Shown here: in pieces, positions 1 to 6,056 of the stretch
Numbering within the stretch: position 1 is the stretch's first letter
Layout: each line of letters starts with the position of its first letter
Origin: Candidatus Poseidoniaceae archaeon
GTDB taxonomy: Archaea; Thermoplasmatota; Poseidoniia; Poseidoniales; Poseidoniaceae
DNA length: 11,004 nucleotides
Assembly: GCA_023254445.1 (NCBI GenBank)
Contig: JALRLN010000040.1
Coordinates: 1-11,004 of the forward strand
Direction of reading: 5' to 3'
Position numbers and translations under genes: made by a program
Notes under the pieces: model-generated
Told to the model about the DNA's origin: nothing
The model's input: the letters and a program-made list of their open reading frames with translations, nothing else
Databases searched by the model: none

Positions 1-1
1 C

Positions 2-931
2 ACATTTACCTGCATCACCGGCGTGTCGGGGTCGGGCAAGTCCAGCTTCACCATCGACACGCTCTATGCAGCAGCCGCGCGTACGCTGAACGGCGCGCGG
101 GTGTTGGCGGGCAAGCACGACAAGATCAGCGGGCTGGAGCATTGCGACAAGGTCATCGACATCGACCAGTCGCCCATCGGCCGCACCCCGCGGTCGAACC
201 CTGCGACCTACACCAAGGTGTTCGACGAGATCCGCAGCCTCTTCGCCCAAACCCCCCTCTCAAAAGAACGCGGCTACACGGCGGGGACCTTCTCGTTCAA
301 CGTGAAAGGCGGCCGCTGCGAAGCCTGCCGGGGCGGTGGCTCCATCAAACTCGAGATGAACTTCCTTCCCGACGTGTGGATCACCTGCGACATCTGCGAC
401 GGCAAGCGCTACACCCGCGAATGCCTCGAGGTCACGTGGAAGGGGAAGACCATCCACGACGTCTTACAGATGCCGGTGGGCGAGGCCGTCGAGTTCTTCG
501 CCAAGCACCGAAAGATCCACCGCACCTTGTCCACGCTCTCGTCGGTGGGCCTCGACTACATCCGCCTCGGCCAGCCCGCGACCACCCTCTCCGGCGGCGA
601 AGCCCAACGCGTGAAGTTGGCGAGCGAACTTCGGCGCCCGCCGAACAAGCACACCGTCTACATCCTCGACGAGCCGACCACGGGCCTTTCCTTCAGCGAC
701 GTGCAGAAACTGGTCGACGTGCTGCTCGAACTGCGCGCCAAGGGGCACACGGTCGTGGTCATTGAGCACCACCTCGACGTGGTCAAGTGCGCCGACCACG
801 TCATCGACCTCGGTCCCGAAGGCGGCGGCCGAGGCGGCACGGTCGTGGCGACCGGTACCCCCGAAGAGGTGGCGGCGAACGAGGCCAGCCACACGGGGCG
901 CTTCCTTGCCCCCATGCTCGCTCAGCGGTAG
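2..931 (+). CDS. uvrA: UvrA, excinuclease ABC subunit A, C-terminal part (5' truncated by the window edge)
   Basis: UvrA is the damage-recognition ATPase of bacterial-type nucleotide excision repair; it loads UvrB on damaged DNA. The frame is open from base 2, so the gene starts outside the window; about 309 residues remain, matching the end of the usual ~940-residue protein. In fragment numbering the second Walker A (GVSGSGKSS) is at 7-15, the conserved IDQSPIGRTPRSNPATYT block near 55-70, a four-cysteine zinc module at Cys106/109 and Cys129/132, the ABC signature LSGGEAQ near 196-202, Walker B (VYILDEP) near 219-225, and the H-loop VIEHH near 253-257. All second-domain ATPase elements are intact, so this is a working gene cut only by the window. 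Its stop overlaps the 3' end of the convergent membrane-protein gene by 10 bases. In archaea, UvrABC is generally regarded as acquired from bacteria. Confidence 0.97.
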   Translation, partial: TFTCITGVSGSGKSSFTIDTLYAAAARTLNGARVLAGKHDKISGLEHCDKVIDIDQSPIGRTPRSNPATYTKVFDEIRSLFAQTPLSKERGYTAGTFSFNVKGGRCEACRGGGSIKLEMNFLPDVWITCDICDGKRYTRECLEVTWKGKTIHDVLQMPVGEAVEFFAKHRKIHRTLSTLSSVGLDYIRLGQPATTLSGGEAQRVKLASELRRPPNKHTVYILDEPTTGLSFSDVQKLVDVLLELRAKGHTVVVIEHHLDVVKCADHVIDLGPEGGGRGGTVVATGTPEEVAANEASHTGRFLAPMLAQR

Positions 932-1614
932 GTCGCGCGCGCCCACGCTTCGAAGGCCTTCACCTTCTGTTGGTGCATGACATCGACCACGAAGGCCCAG
1001 ATGAGGAAAACGACACCGAGGCCCCATACCCAGATCAAGAGCACACCGGCCACACAGAGCAACGTGATGGTGGTGTGCGGGTACGCCGGACAGCGTTCGT
1101 CGTTCCCGTCAACAGCGATGGCCACCTGTTGAAACGCCATGCGTCGTCGTTTATGGGCGCTTGAGTTGATCGACGAGGAGATGATGAGGAAGAGGAGGCC
1201 GAAGCACATGAAGGAGCAGCACCACAAAAACAGGCCGTCTTCGTCGTAGAAGGGGTCCATTCCGAGGGAGAAATACAGGGTCGGACTTCCGAACAGCATC
1301 CCTGCGGCAACGAGGGAAAAAACGGGCGACGGGGCTACCGGAATGCCGTACACCACGTCACGAATGTCAATCAGGGCGCCCTGACCCTCACCTGTTGCGT
1401 TGGTCGCCGGTGCAGAAGACGGTTGATTGGATTCTGAGAAATTGATGTCCTCTGGCACGTATGGCGCGTGCCCGGGATTGGAGAAATTGATCGCTGAAGG
1501 GCCGGATGAGGCGGCTTGGGGCGTCGCCGCGATGTTCTGGTGGTTGAGGCACCGACCCGTGGTCCGAAACTCAAGGGCGGTGCATCCGTCCACAGCACAC
1601 GTCCCGGTGCCCAT
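922..1614 (-). CDS. Membrane protein with N-terminal Cys/His (zinc-finger-like) motif, unknown function
   Basis: The family is not recognised. The 230-residue protein has three parts. Residues 6-25 hold Cys6, Cys11, Cys22 and His25 (C-x4-C-x10-C-x2-H), a spacing that could bind one zinc. Residues 30-80 are a polar Ser/Pro/Asn/Ala-rich linker in which INFS occurs twice (42-45 and 57-60). Residues ~95-212 hold three hydrophobic stretches (about 95-117, 127-149, 182-212), the last long enough for a membrane helix with a hairpin or two short helices. A basic HKRRR follows the second stretch, suggesting a cytoplasmic loop. The ATG at 1614 is used because the Cys motif begins right after it; no clear ribosome site precedes it. 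It lies 47 bases downstream of the NikR-like gene on the same strand and could be cotranscribed. Base composition looks slightly less GC-rich than neighbours. Convergent with uvrA, overlapping it by 10 bases. Confidence 0.8.
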   Translation of the reverse strand: MGTGTCAVDGCTALEFRTTGRCLNHQNIAATPQAASSGPSAINFSNPGHAPYVPEDINFSESNQPSSAPATNATGEGQGALIDIRDVVYGIPVAPSPVFSLVAAGMLFGSPTLYFSLGMDPFYDEDGLFLWCCSFMCFGLLFLIISSSINSSAHKRRRMAFQQVAIAVDGNDERCPAYPHTTITLLCVAGVLLIWVWGLGVVFLIWAFVVDVMHQQKVKAFEAWARATYR

Positions 1615-1661
1615 GGGGTTGCACCGACGAAAGCGGAGTTAACGCTTGGGCCGAATCGCCC

Positions 1662-2057
1662 TCAGCAGCAGCCGCTGCTGCGCGTCGGCGCGGCGACGAA
1701 GATGACCCGGTCCACGCCTTCGCTCCGCCGAAGGCCGGCCACCGCCTGTTGGATGCTCCCGGCAAGCCCGGCAAGGTGCATGGTGTCGACGCAGGTGTGG
1801 CTGCCCGTCATGCAGGCGTGTGTGGAGGAGCGGAGGTCAATGCCGTCGCTGTGGCGCAGGTCCGGGAGCCGCCGTTCCGCGGTGTGCTGGTGGTAGATCA
1901 CCAGCGTCCCCTCCACGTCGGTCTCGTCGGGGAGGGAGGCGAGGTCGCCGCGCTCGATGGCGTCGGCGTAATGCTGGGCGGCATCACGCAGAAAGCGGGA
2001 GCGGTTGCGGTAGCCGGCCCGCTCCACGAGCGCTCCAAGGTCGAGGTCGTCGTCCAC
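1662..2057 (-). CDS. NikR-like metal-responsive ribbon-helix-helix regulator, N-terminus uncertain
   Basis: Resembles NikR, a nickel-responsive repressor with an N-terminal ribbon-helix-helix (RHH) DNA-binding domain and a C-terminal ACT-like metal-binding, tetramerising domain. From the GTG at 2057 the product has 131 residues. Residues 1-34 match the two RHH helices (ERAGYRNRSRFLRDA), and 50-124 match the NikR C-terminal domain, ending in a GVDRVIF strand. Aligned by eye to E. coli NikR, ligands His76 and His87 correspond to His69 and His80; His89 is replaced by Cys82; Cys95 has no exact match but Cys89 is one residue further on. The chain ends Ser-Gly-Cys-Cys. The GTG start omits the DNA-contacting beta strand; the in-frame codons upstream (RVWED-like) contain no ATG, GTG or TTG before a stop at 2136-2138. 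Metal identity is unclear; no nickel transporter or enzyme gene is in the window. Only 20 bases separate it from the divergent gene. Confidence 0.75.
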   Translation of the reverse strand: MDDDLDLGALVERAGYRNRSRFLRDAAQHYADAIERGDLASLPDETDVEGTLVIYHQHTAERRLPDLRHSDGIDLRSSTHACMTGSHTCVDTMHLAGLAGSIQQAVAGLRRSEGVDRVIFVAAPTRSSGCC

Positions 2058-2077
2058 ATCTTCCCAGACGCGGGGAC

Positions 2078-2785
2078 GTGGCGGGCTCGCAGGTGGCGGT
2101 GGCCGCGATCCTGCTCCTGCTCGCCGGCGCCCACCTCAGCGGCGTGATGAGCACGTCGTTGGACGAGCGTGAGGAGGAACGCGCTCGAATGGCGTGGCGA
2201 GCCGACCTGCTGGATTCGCTCGTGCTGCTCGGCGAAGACCTGCCCGACGACGCCACCGTGCTGGCCGGGTACGACATCACCCTCGGGGTCCGGTACGGCA
2301 CGCCGACCTTCCGATTCGGACCCTCCGAGGACCCCATCCATGACTCGATCGAGGTCGTCGACGCCACCCACGTCGTGCTGACGGGCTCCAACCCGCGCTT
2401 CGCGTGGGAACTCGACCCGATGATGGCCCTTGGGGCCCCGTTGAACCCCCTTCGCTCGTCCGCTTTCGGCGGGGACCATCACACCCTGTGGTCCGTCGAT
2501 GCAGTGCGCGCTGCGCAGCACGACGCGGCGAAGGACCTCATCCTCGATGGCGTGCTGCGTCATGTCGGGGACGCCGTGCTCCTCGAGGCGGGCTCGACCT
2601 TCTCAGCCCCTCAGGGATGGGCCATCGTCGAAGCCATCGTGCTGCCCATCAACGACGACGGAGGCGCGGCCGTGGACCTGCGGTTTGGGTTGGACACCGA
2701 CGCGCGCACGCTGTGCAGAGGTTCCTTGTGTGGGGACGTTGTCCACGTGGACGAAGGCGAACGACGCCTGGTCTTCTTGGGGTGA
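2078..2785 (+). CDS. Predicted N-terminally membrane-anchored protein, unknown function
   Basis: No family recognised. From the GTG at 2078 the product is 235 residues. Residues 5-23 (AVAAILLLLAGAHLSGV) form one hydrophobic helix, followed by a charged helix (SLDEREEERARMAWRADLL) that could be a short coiled coil, then a mostly beta-rich, acidic domain with two cysteines five residues apart (CRGSLC, 213-218) that might form a disulfide if exported. A hydrophobic helix running into a charged amphipathic helix is reminiscent of pilin-like or signal-anchor proteins, but I see no convincing prepilin peptidase site. Starting at the ATG at 2147 would give a soluble form without the helix; the longer start is chosen because the hydrophobic stretch is in frame. 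GTGs at 2093 and 2099 are alternatives. The stop is 4 bases upstream of the nucleotidyltransferase start, and the stop region supplies that gene's ribosome site, so the two are probably cotranscribed. Confidence 0.65.
   Translation: MAGSQVAVAAILLLLAGAHLSGVMSTSLDEREEERARMAWRADLLDSLVLLGEDLPDDATVLAGYDITLGVRYGTPTFRFGPSEDPIHDSIEVVDATHVVLTGSNPRFAWELDPMMALGAPLNPLRSSAFGGDHHTLWSVDAVRAAQHDAAKDLILDGVLRHVGDAVLLEAGSTFSAPQGWAIVEAIVLPINDDGGAAVDLRFGLDTDARTLCRGSLCGDVVHVDEGERRLVFLG
2781..2785 (+). promoter_or_regulatory. Shine-Dalgarno site GGTGA inside the upstream stop codon
   Basis: GGTGA, complementary to the UCACC part of archaeal and bacterial 16S 3' ends, overlaps the TGA stop of the anchored-protein gene and lies 4 bases before the ATG at 2790. 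It decides the nucleotidyltransferase start and implies translational coupling of the two genes. Confidence 0.6.
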
Positions 2786-2789
2786 ACAG

Positions 2790-3635
2790 ATGCGGGAGGC
2801 GTTGCTCGATGTGCTTCGCTGGACGGCCGTGTTCAACCACGGGCTCACGGCGAACGACGTTCGACGCTACGCGGCCGTTGAGGCCGATGAGGCTGCGGTT
2901 GAGGCCGCGCTTCAGGACCTGCCCGAAGCCGACTGCACGTCGGGGCGATGGCACCTTGTGGACCACCCCCTTGACCCGGACGGGTTCCAAGCAGCCCAGC
3001 AGCGTGCGAAGCACCACCTCGAGGAAACCTCCTCTGCCTTGGCGACCCTGTGCTCGAGCACCGCGGTGCTCGGTGTTGCGGTCACGGGCTCGGTGGCGGC
3101 CGGCGTCAACGACGAGGACGGCGACCTCGACCTGCTGATCATCGCCCGCCCCGGCCATGTCTGGCGCGTTCGAGCCCTCGCCATTCACCTCGAGCACCAC
3201 CACCCTGGAGGATGGCGGTTTTGTCCGAACATGGTCTTGGACGCCCGCGAGTTGAACCTTCGACCGTCCATGTATGCCGCACGGGAGATGACCATGCTGA
3301 GACCGTTGAAAGGGCGACACTGGTTCGAACGCCTTCGAGCAGCGAACCCTTGGGTCAGCGAATTCCTGCCCAACAGCGACCTTGCCCCCAACCTGACGGT
3401 CGAGGGGGAGCAGGGGGCCGTCCCCGCATGGTGGCTGCTGATGCGTGCACCGGTGGTCGGCAGGGTGATCGAACGGTGGGAACGGCAGCGCAGGATCGCT
3501 GAATTGCAGCAGGCCTCGACCTCGCACGAAGCCGTGTACGCTGCACGCCGCTGCCTTGGGCACGAAAACGCGCACCGCACCCGCATCGAGGAGCGCATGG
3601 CCGACCTCCAACACCGGGGTGGCGTCGATGCATGA
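2790..3635 (+). CDS. Nucleotidyltransferase-fold protein (pol-beta superfamily)
   Basis: A 281-residue protein with the hallmark of the DNA polymerase beta-like nucleotidyltransferase superfamily: GS at 100-101 (VTGSVAAG) followed by the metal-binding Asp-x-Asp pair at D112/D114 (GDLDLLIIA). Such enzymes transfer an NMP to an acceptor. Residues 1-60 look helical and could be a winged-helix-like domain. After the catalytic core come WRFCPNMVLD (142-151), a possible third-carboxylate strand, and a helical C-terminal region with RPLKGRHWFERLRAANPWVSEFLPN (171-195), a style I associate with uncharacterised bacterial nucleotidyltransferase-domain proteins. Acceptor and nucleotide cannot be told from sequence. 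The ATG is fixed by the GGTGA site just upstream. Its last 8 bases overlap the methyltransferase gene, which argues for a shared pathway. It is larger than minimal MNT toxin-antitoxin proteins and lacks a HEPN neighbour, so a toxin-antitoxin role is unlikely. Confidence 0.8.
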   Translation: MREALLDVLRWTAVFNHGLTANDVRRYAAVEADEAAVEAALQDLPEADCTSGRWHLVDHPLDPDGFQAAQQRAKHHLEETSSALATLCSSTAVLGVAVTGSVAAGVNDEDGDLDLLIIARPGHVWRVRALAIHLEHHHPGGWRFCPNMVLDARELNLRPSMYAAREMTMLRPLKGRHWFERLRAANPWVSEFLPNSDLAPNLTVEGEQGAVPAWWLLMRAPVVGRVIERWERQRRIAELQQASTSHEAVYAARRCLGHENAHRTRIEERMADLQHRGGVDA

Positions 3636-4440
3636 CGGCTACCACAACGTGGTCGCCGACCATTACGAGGCGGGTGCTGAAGAGTACGAGATGCGTTCCT
3701 GCAACAACCACGTCCTCGAAGGGCTGCGCGACGCGTTTCGCGAGGTCACGATGGAGCAGTCACCGAAACGCATGCTGGAGATTGGATACGGCCCCGGCGT
3801 GGACATGATGTGGTTCGCCGACCAAGACGGGGTCGAGCAGGTGCATGGCATCGACCTCACGCCAACCTTCGAACGCATCGTTCTGGAAAAGGCCGCGACC
3901 CGTGGAGACGGGAAGGTCCAACCGCTGAAAGGGGCCGCCGACCAGGCTGTGGAGTTGCTTGGGGAAGCCGCGGTGGACACCGTGTACGTCTACTTCGGAG
4001 CGCTCAACACCACCGAAGACCTTGACCGCGCGGCTCAGGCCATCCATGACGTGCTTGCACCCGGCGGAAAAGCGGTGCTGACTTTCGTCAACAAATGGTA
4101 CGCGTTTGAGATCTTCTGGAACCTCGTGACCTTTCGCCCGAGGAAAGCCATGGCCAGGGTGCGAAAGGTATGGACGGGCTACAGCCCAACGAAGCACCTC
4201 GCTTCGCACTGCCCCTCATCACGCGAGGTGCAGAAGGCCTTCGGCAAGCGGCTGACGCTTCGAAGGCGGCAGGGGTATTGCATCGTCCACCCTGCCTGGT
4301 ACCGTCACCATTGGGGACCCGAAGGCTCGCGTCGCAGCCGTGCCTTCCACACCATCGACCGCTGGTTGAGGTGGACGCCGTTCTGGAACCTCGGCGAGCA
4401 CAGCCTCTACGTCTACGAGCGTGAAGCAACGACCGCGTGA
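3628..4440 (+). CDS. Class I SAM-dependent methyltransferase
   Basis: A 270-residue cytoplasmic methyltransferase of the Rossmann (class I) type. SAM-binding motif I is LEIGYGPG at 50-57; the acidic residue ending strand 2 that binds the SAM ribose is D76 (HGIDLTP); the motif IV region is VDTVYVYFGALN near 116-127; DVLAPGGKAVLTF (141-153) is the usual post-III segment. The C-terminal ~110 residues are rich in Arg, Trp and Tyr (for example HPAWYRHHWG) and probably form the substrate side; FWNLGEHSLYVYE near 252-264 completes the last strand. The substrate is unknown. The ATG at 3628 follows GGGGTGG by 5 bases; a GTG three codons earlier is possible. It overlaps the end of the nucleotidyltransferase gene by 8 bases, so translation is likely coupled. 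Its own end overlaps the convergent SDR gene by 28 bases. Confidence 0.88.
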   Translation: MHDGYHNVVADHYEAGAEEYEMRSCNNHVLEGLRDAFREVTMEQSPKRMLEIGYGPGVDMMWFADQDGVEQVHGIDLTPTFERIVLEKAATRGDGKVQPLKGAADQAVELLGEAAVDTVYVYFGALNTTEDLDRAAQAIHDVLAPGGKAVLTFVNKWYAFEIFWNLVTFRPRKAMARVRKVWTGYSPTKHLASHCPSSREVQKAFGKRLTLRRRQGYCIVHPAWYRHHWGPEGSRRSRAFHTIDRWLRWTPFWNLGEHSLYVYEREATTA

Positions 4441-5279
4441 ACCGCATCGCGCAACGCTGCTCGGGCAGGCTCACCTTCGCTCTGGTCGCCGTGGCCATCG
4501 TCCAACCGCAGGCTGGCCACGATGGAGCGCGTGGCGTCATGACCGTAACGCGCGGTCAGGATAGCGGCCCCAACGTCGGTCGTGGGCACACCGCGCACTT
4601 CAGCGACGGTCATGGCGAAGTCCGCTTGCCGAACGCGCGCGAGCAGGGGCGGGTGCAGCACACCGCGTGCCTCCGATTGTGTCCACAACCACCGGGCGAG
4701 GCCATCGGTGGTCACGATGGACATCCAGGCCTGCCCGCCTTCGATGACGGGGACCGTGGGTCCGGCGTAGAGCATGTCGAACCACGACCCTGCACCCAGC
4801 ACCCAAGGGGCGCGCACGAGCGCGAGGTGCCCCGCATCGACCGCCTCTCGCCACGGTGCTTCTCCGCGCGCGTAGGCCGTCGCATACCCCGTGGGACGGA
4901 CGGGGTCGCTCGTCTGCACGAGGTCCTCGCCGCGGTCGCCGTACGACAGCGACCCGTGCACGGCCAGCGCCTGCACGTTCTCGCGGAGAAGGTGGGCGAC
5001 GAAGCGGCCGGTGGCCGCCTTCGTTCGGCGGGCGATGCGCCTTCGCCTCCACCCGCTTCCCGCAGCGGGGCGTGCAAGGTGGAGGACGCGCCCGACCTCA
5101 TGCGTCCACGCTGCGAAATCTGCCTTGGGATCGAGCAGGTCTCCGTGGACCGAGGGATGACCGCTCGAAGGTGGTGTGCGATGATAGAGGACGCGGACCG
5201 GACCCGGCGCGGCGTCGACCACGGCCCGTCCAATGAATCCGGAGGCACCGGTGACCAGCGCCAGGGGCCGGTCGCCCAC
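4413..5279 (-). CDS. Atypical extended SDR / NAD(P)-dependent epimerase-like protein
   Basis: A 288-residue Rossmann protein of the extended short-chain dehydrogenase/reductase type (nucleotide-sugar epimerase/dehydratase relatives). The dinucleotide loop TGASGFIG is at 10-17, an acidic GDLLD follows strand 3 at 46-50, and HGSLSYG (108-114) lies where the active-site Ser/Thr strand is expected. In the usual YxxxK active site, Tyr132 (TGYATAYARGE) is present but the Lys position is Tyr136, so normal SDR catalysis may be lost or altered. RAPWVLG (156-162) and the C-terminal helices fit the family. The GTG at 5279 is chosen because it puts TGASGFIG close to the N-terminus and has GAGGAG 8 bases upstream; a GTG at 5288, overlapping the upstream stop by 3 bases, is an alternative. 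It follows the acidic protein gene within 5 bases, so the two form an operon. The substrate is unknown. Confidence 0.85.
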   Translation of the reverse strand: MGDRPLALVTGASGFIGRAVVDAAPGPVRVLYHRTPPSSGHPSVHGDLLDPKADFAAWTHEVGRVLHLARPAAGSGWRRRRIARRTKAATGRFVAHLLRENVQALAVHGSLSYGDRGEDLVQTSDPVRPTGYATAYARGEAPWREAVDAGHLALVRAPWVLGAGSWFDMLYAGPTVPVIEGGQAWMSIVTTDGLARWLWTQSEARGVLHPPLLARVRQADFAMTVAEVRGVPTTDVGAAILTARYGHDATRSIVASLRLDDGHGDQSEGEPARAALRDAVHAVVASRS

Positions 5280-5284
5280 CGGGG

Positions 5285-5995
5285 TCACTCCTCGTACAGG
5301 ACCCAGTCCGCAGCGTCCGGCTCGCGGTACCACCACGATCCTTCTTCGTCCTCGTACCACTCGACGCCGTCCTCATCGACCGTGATGCCGTCGTCCTCGT
5401 CCTCTTCATCGTCCTCGGCGTGGCCGGGGTCGCTCAAACCGGATTCAATGGCGATCTGCCGCTTGACGCTCTCGATGTCCTCCTCCGCATCCGCGAAGAC
5501 GCGTGCATCGGACAACACCGCCGCCTGATGGTCGCCGGAGCGGATGGCTTCGTCGGCGTCGTGTTGGAACTCGTCGGAAATTTTGGCACGGAACTCATCG
5601 AATTCGTCACGTGCAAAACTTCCCATGAACGAATCCTTCGTGCTGCTCATCAATTCGTCGAGGTTCTTTCGACGGCCAAGGTCGGGTTCTGGGCCGTCCG
5701 GCATGTCCTCGTCGTAGAAGTGGTCGCCGTCGTCGCTGTACCGGTCGAAGGTTCGGCCGTCGGGGTCCGCGTCTTCCACGGCCTCCATGAGCAGGTCGTG
5801 CTCCTCCGCATCGATCTCCTCGTTGTCGAGCGCTTCTTGGACGGTCTCCACGAACCGACCAAGGCGCTTGGCAAGTTTGCCCTCATCGTCGCCGAACTCG
5901 TCTTCGAGCTTGCCGATTTGCTTCAGCAGGCGTTCGTAGGGGGAGCCTGCCAGGGCCCCCATGAAACGACCGAGCCCACCACGCTTGCGCGCCAT
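5285..5995 (-). CDS. Highly acidic protein with aromatic/acidic C-terminal tail, unknown function
   Basis: Not a family I recognise. The 236-residue protein begins with a basic segment (MARKRGGLGRF), then a helical region (about 15-75) alternating Lys/Arg with Glu/Asp and likely to form helical hairpins or a coiled coil. A second helical part lies near 110-185. The last ~45 residues are strongly acidic (DDEEDEDD near 195-202) and end in a tail where Trp/Tyr alternate with Glu/Asp (VEWYEDEEGSWWYREP near 211-226, then WVLYEE). No membrane segment and no cysteine. Such a tail may be a peptide-interaction or short beta module; this is a guess. The ATG at 5995 is supported by the near-perfect ribosome site GGAGGTG; an in-frame 32-residue extension exists but lacks support and would run into the divergent JAMM gene. 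It is first in a two-gene unit with the SDR. Confidence 0.8.
   Translation of the reverse strand: MARKRGGLGRFMGALAGSPYERLLKQIGKLEDEFGDDEGKLAKRLGRFVETVQEALDNEEIDAEEHDLLMEAVEDADPDGRTFDRYSDDGDHFYDEDMPDGPEPDLGRRKNLDELMSSTKDSFMGSFARDEFDEFRAKISDEFQHDADEAIRSGDHQAAVLSDARVFADAEEDIESVKRQIAIESGLSDPGHAEDDEEDEDDGITVDEDGVEWYEDEEGSWWYREPDAADWVLYEE
5288..5293 (-). promoter_or_regulatory. Shine-Dalgarno site GAGGAG for the SDR gene
   Basis: On the minus strand GAGGAG lies 8 bases upstream of the GTG at 5279 and inside the last codons of the acidic-protein gene. It favours the 5279 start over the GTG at 5288, which would have no spacer. Confidence 0.5.
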
Positions 5996-6056
5996 GTGCA
6001 CCTCCCTGCTTCGGACGACTTCAAGGATTGCCCATCCTCGGACGACGGAACGCTTC
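5996..6056. promoter_or_regulatory. 61-base divergent intergenic region between the acidic-protein and JAMM genes
   Basis: Two genes diverge from here, so the region must hold or overlap promoters for both. I see the GGAGGTG ribosome site of the minus-strand gene but no convincing A/T-rich TATA or BRE element and no clear inverted repeat. The promoter assignment rests on gene orientation only. Confidence 0.4.
5999..6005 (-). promoter_or_regulatory. Strong Shine-Dalgarno site GGAGGTG for the acidic protein gene
   Basis: GGAGGTG on the minus strand, 3 bases before the ATG at 5995, is a full match to the 16S anti-Shine-Dalgarno core. It fixes the start and suggests efficient translation. Confidence 0.75.

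Noticed and set aside
464..1027. Long open frame antisense to the uvrA 3' half.
   Set aside because: Arises from high GC at third positions opposite a strongly conserved gene; no family-like motifs.
1663..1680. Perfect inverted repeat CAGCAGC-AGCC-GCTGCTG at the 3' end of the NikR-like gene, as a terminator.
   Set aside because: It encodes the last codons (Ser-Ser-Gly-Cys-Cys) and is not followed by a T tract on the minus strand; repeated Ser/Cys codons explain it.
2649..3614. 321-codon open frame antisense to the nucleotidyltransferase gene.
   Set aside because: Its translation has no recognisable motif, while the opposite strand has a clear GS...DxD site and coupled starts.
2790..3635. 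Nucleotidyltransferase as a MNT/HEPN toxin-antitoxin component.
   Set aside because: The protein is too large (281 residues), has extra domains, and its neighbours are a methyltransferase and an anchored protein, not a HEPN protein.
5385..5420. Short GTC/CTC-rich repeat resembling a microsatellite.
   Set aside because: It is the coding sequence of the acidic Asp/Glu run in the minus-strand protein; codon repetition explains it.
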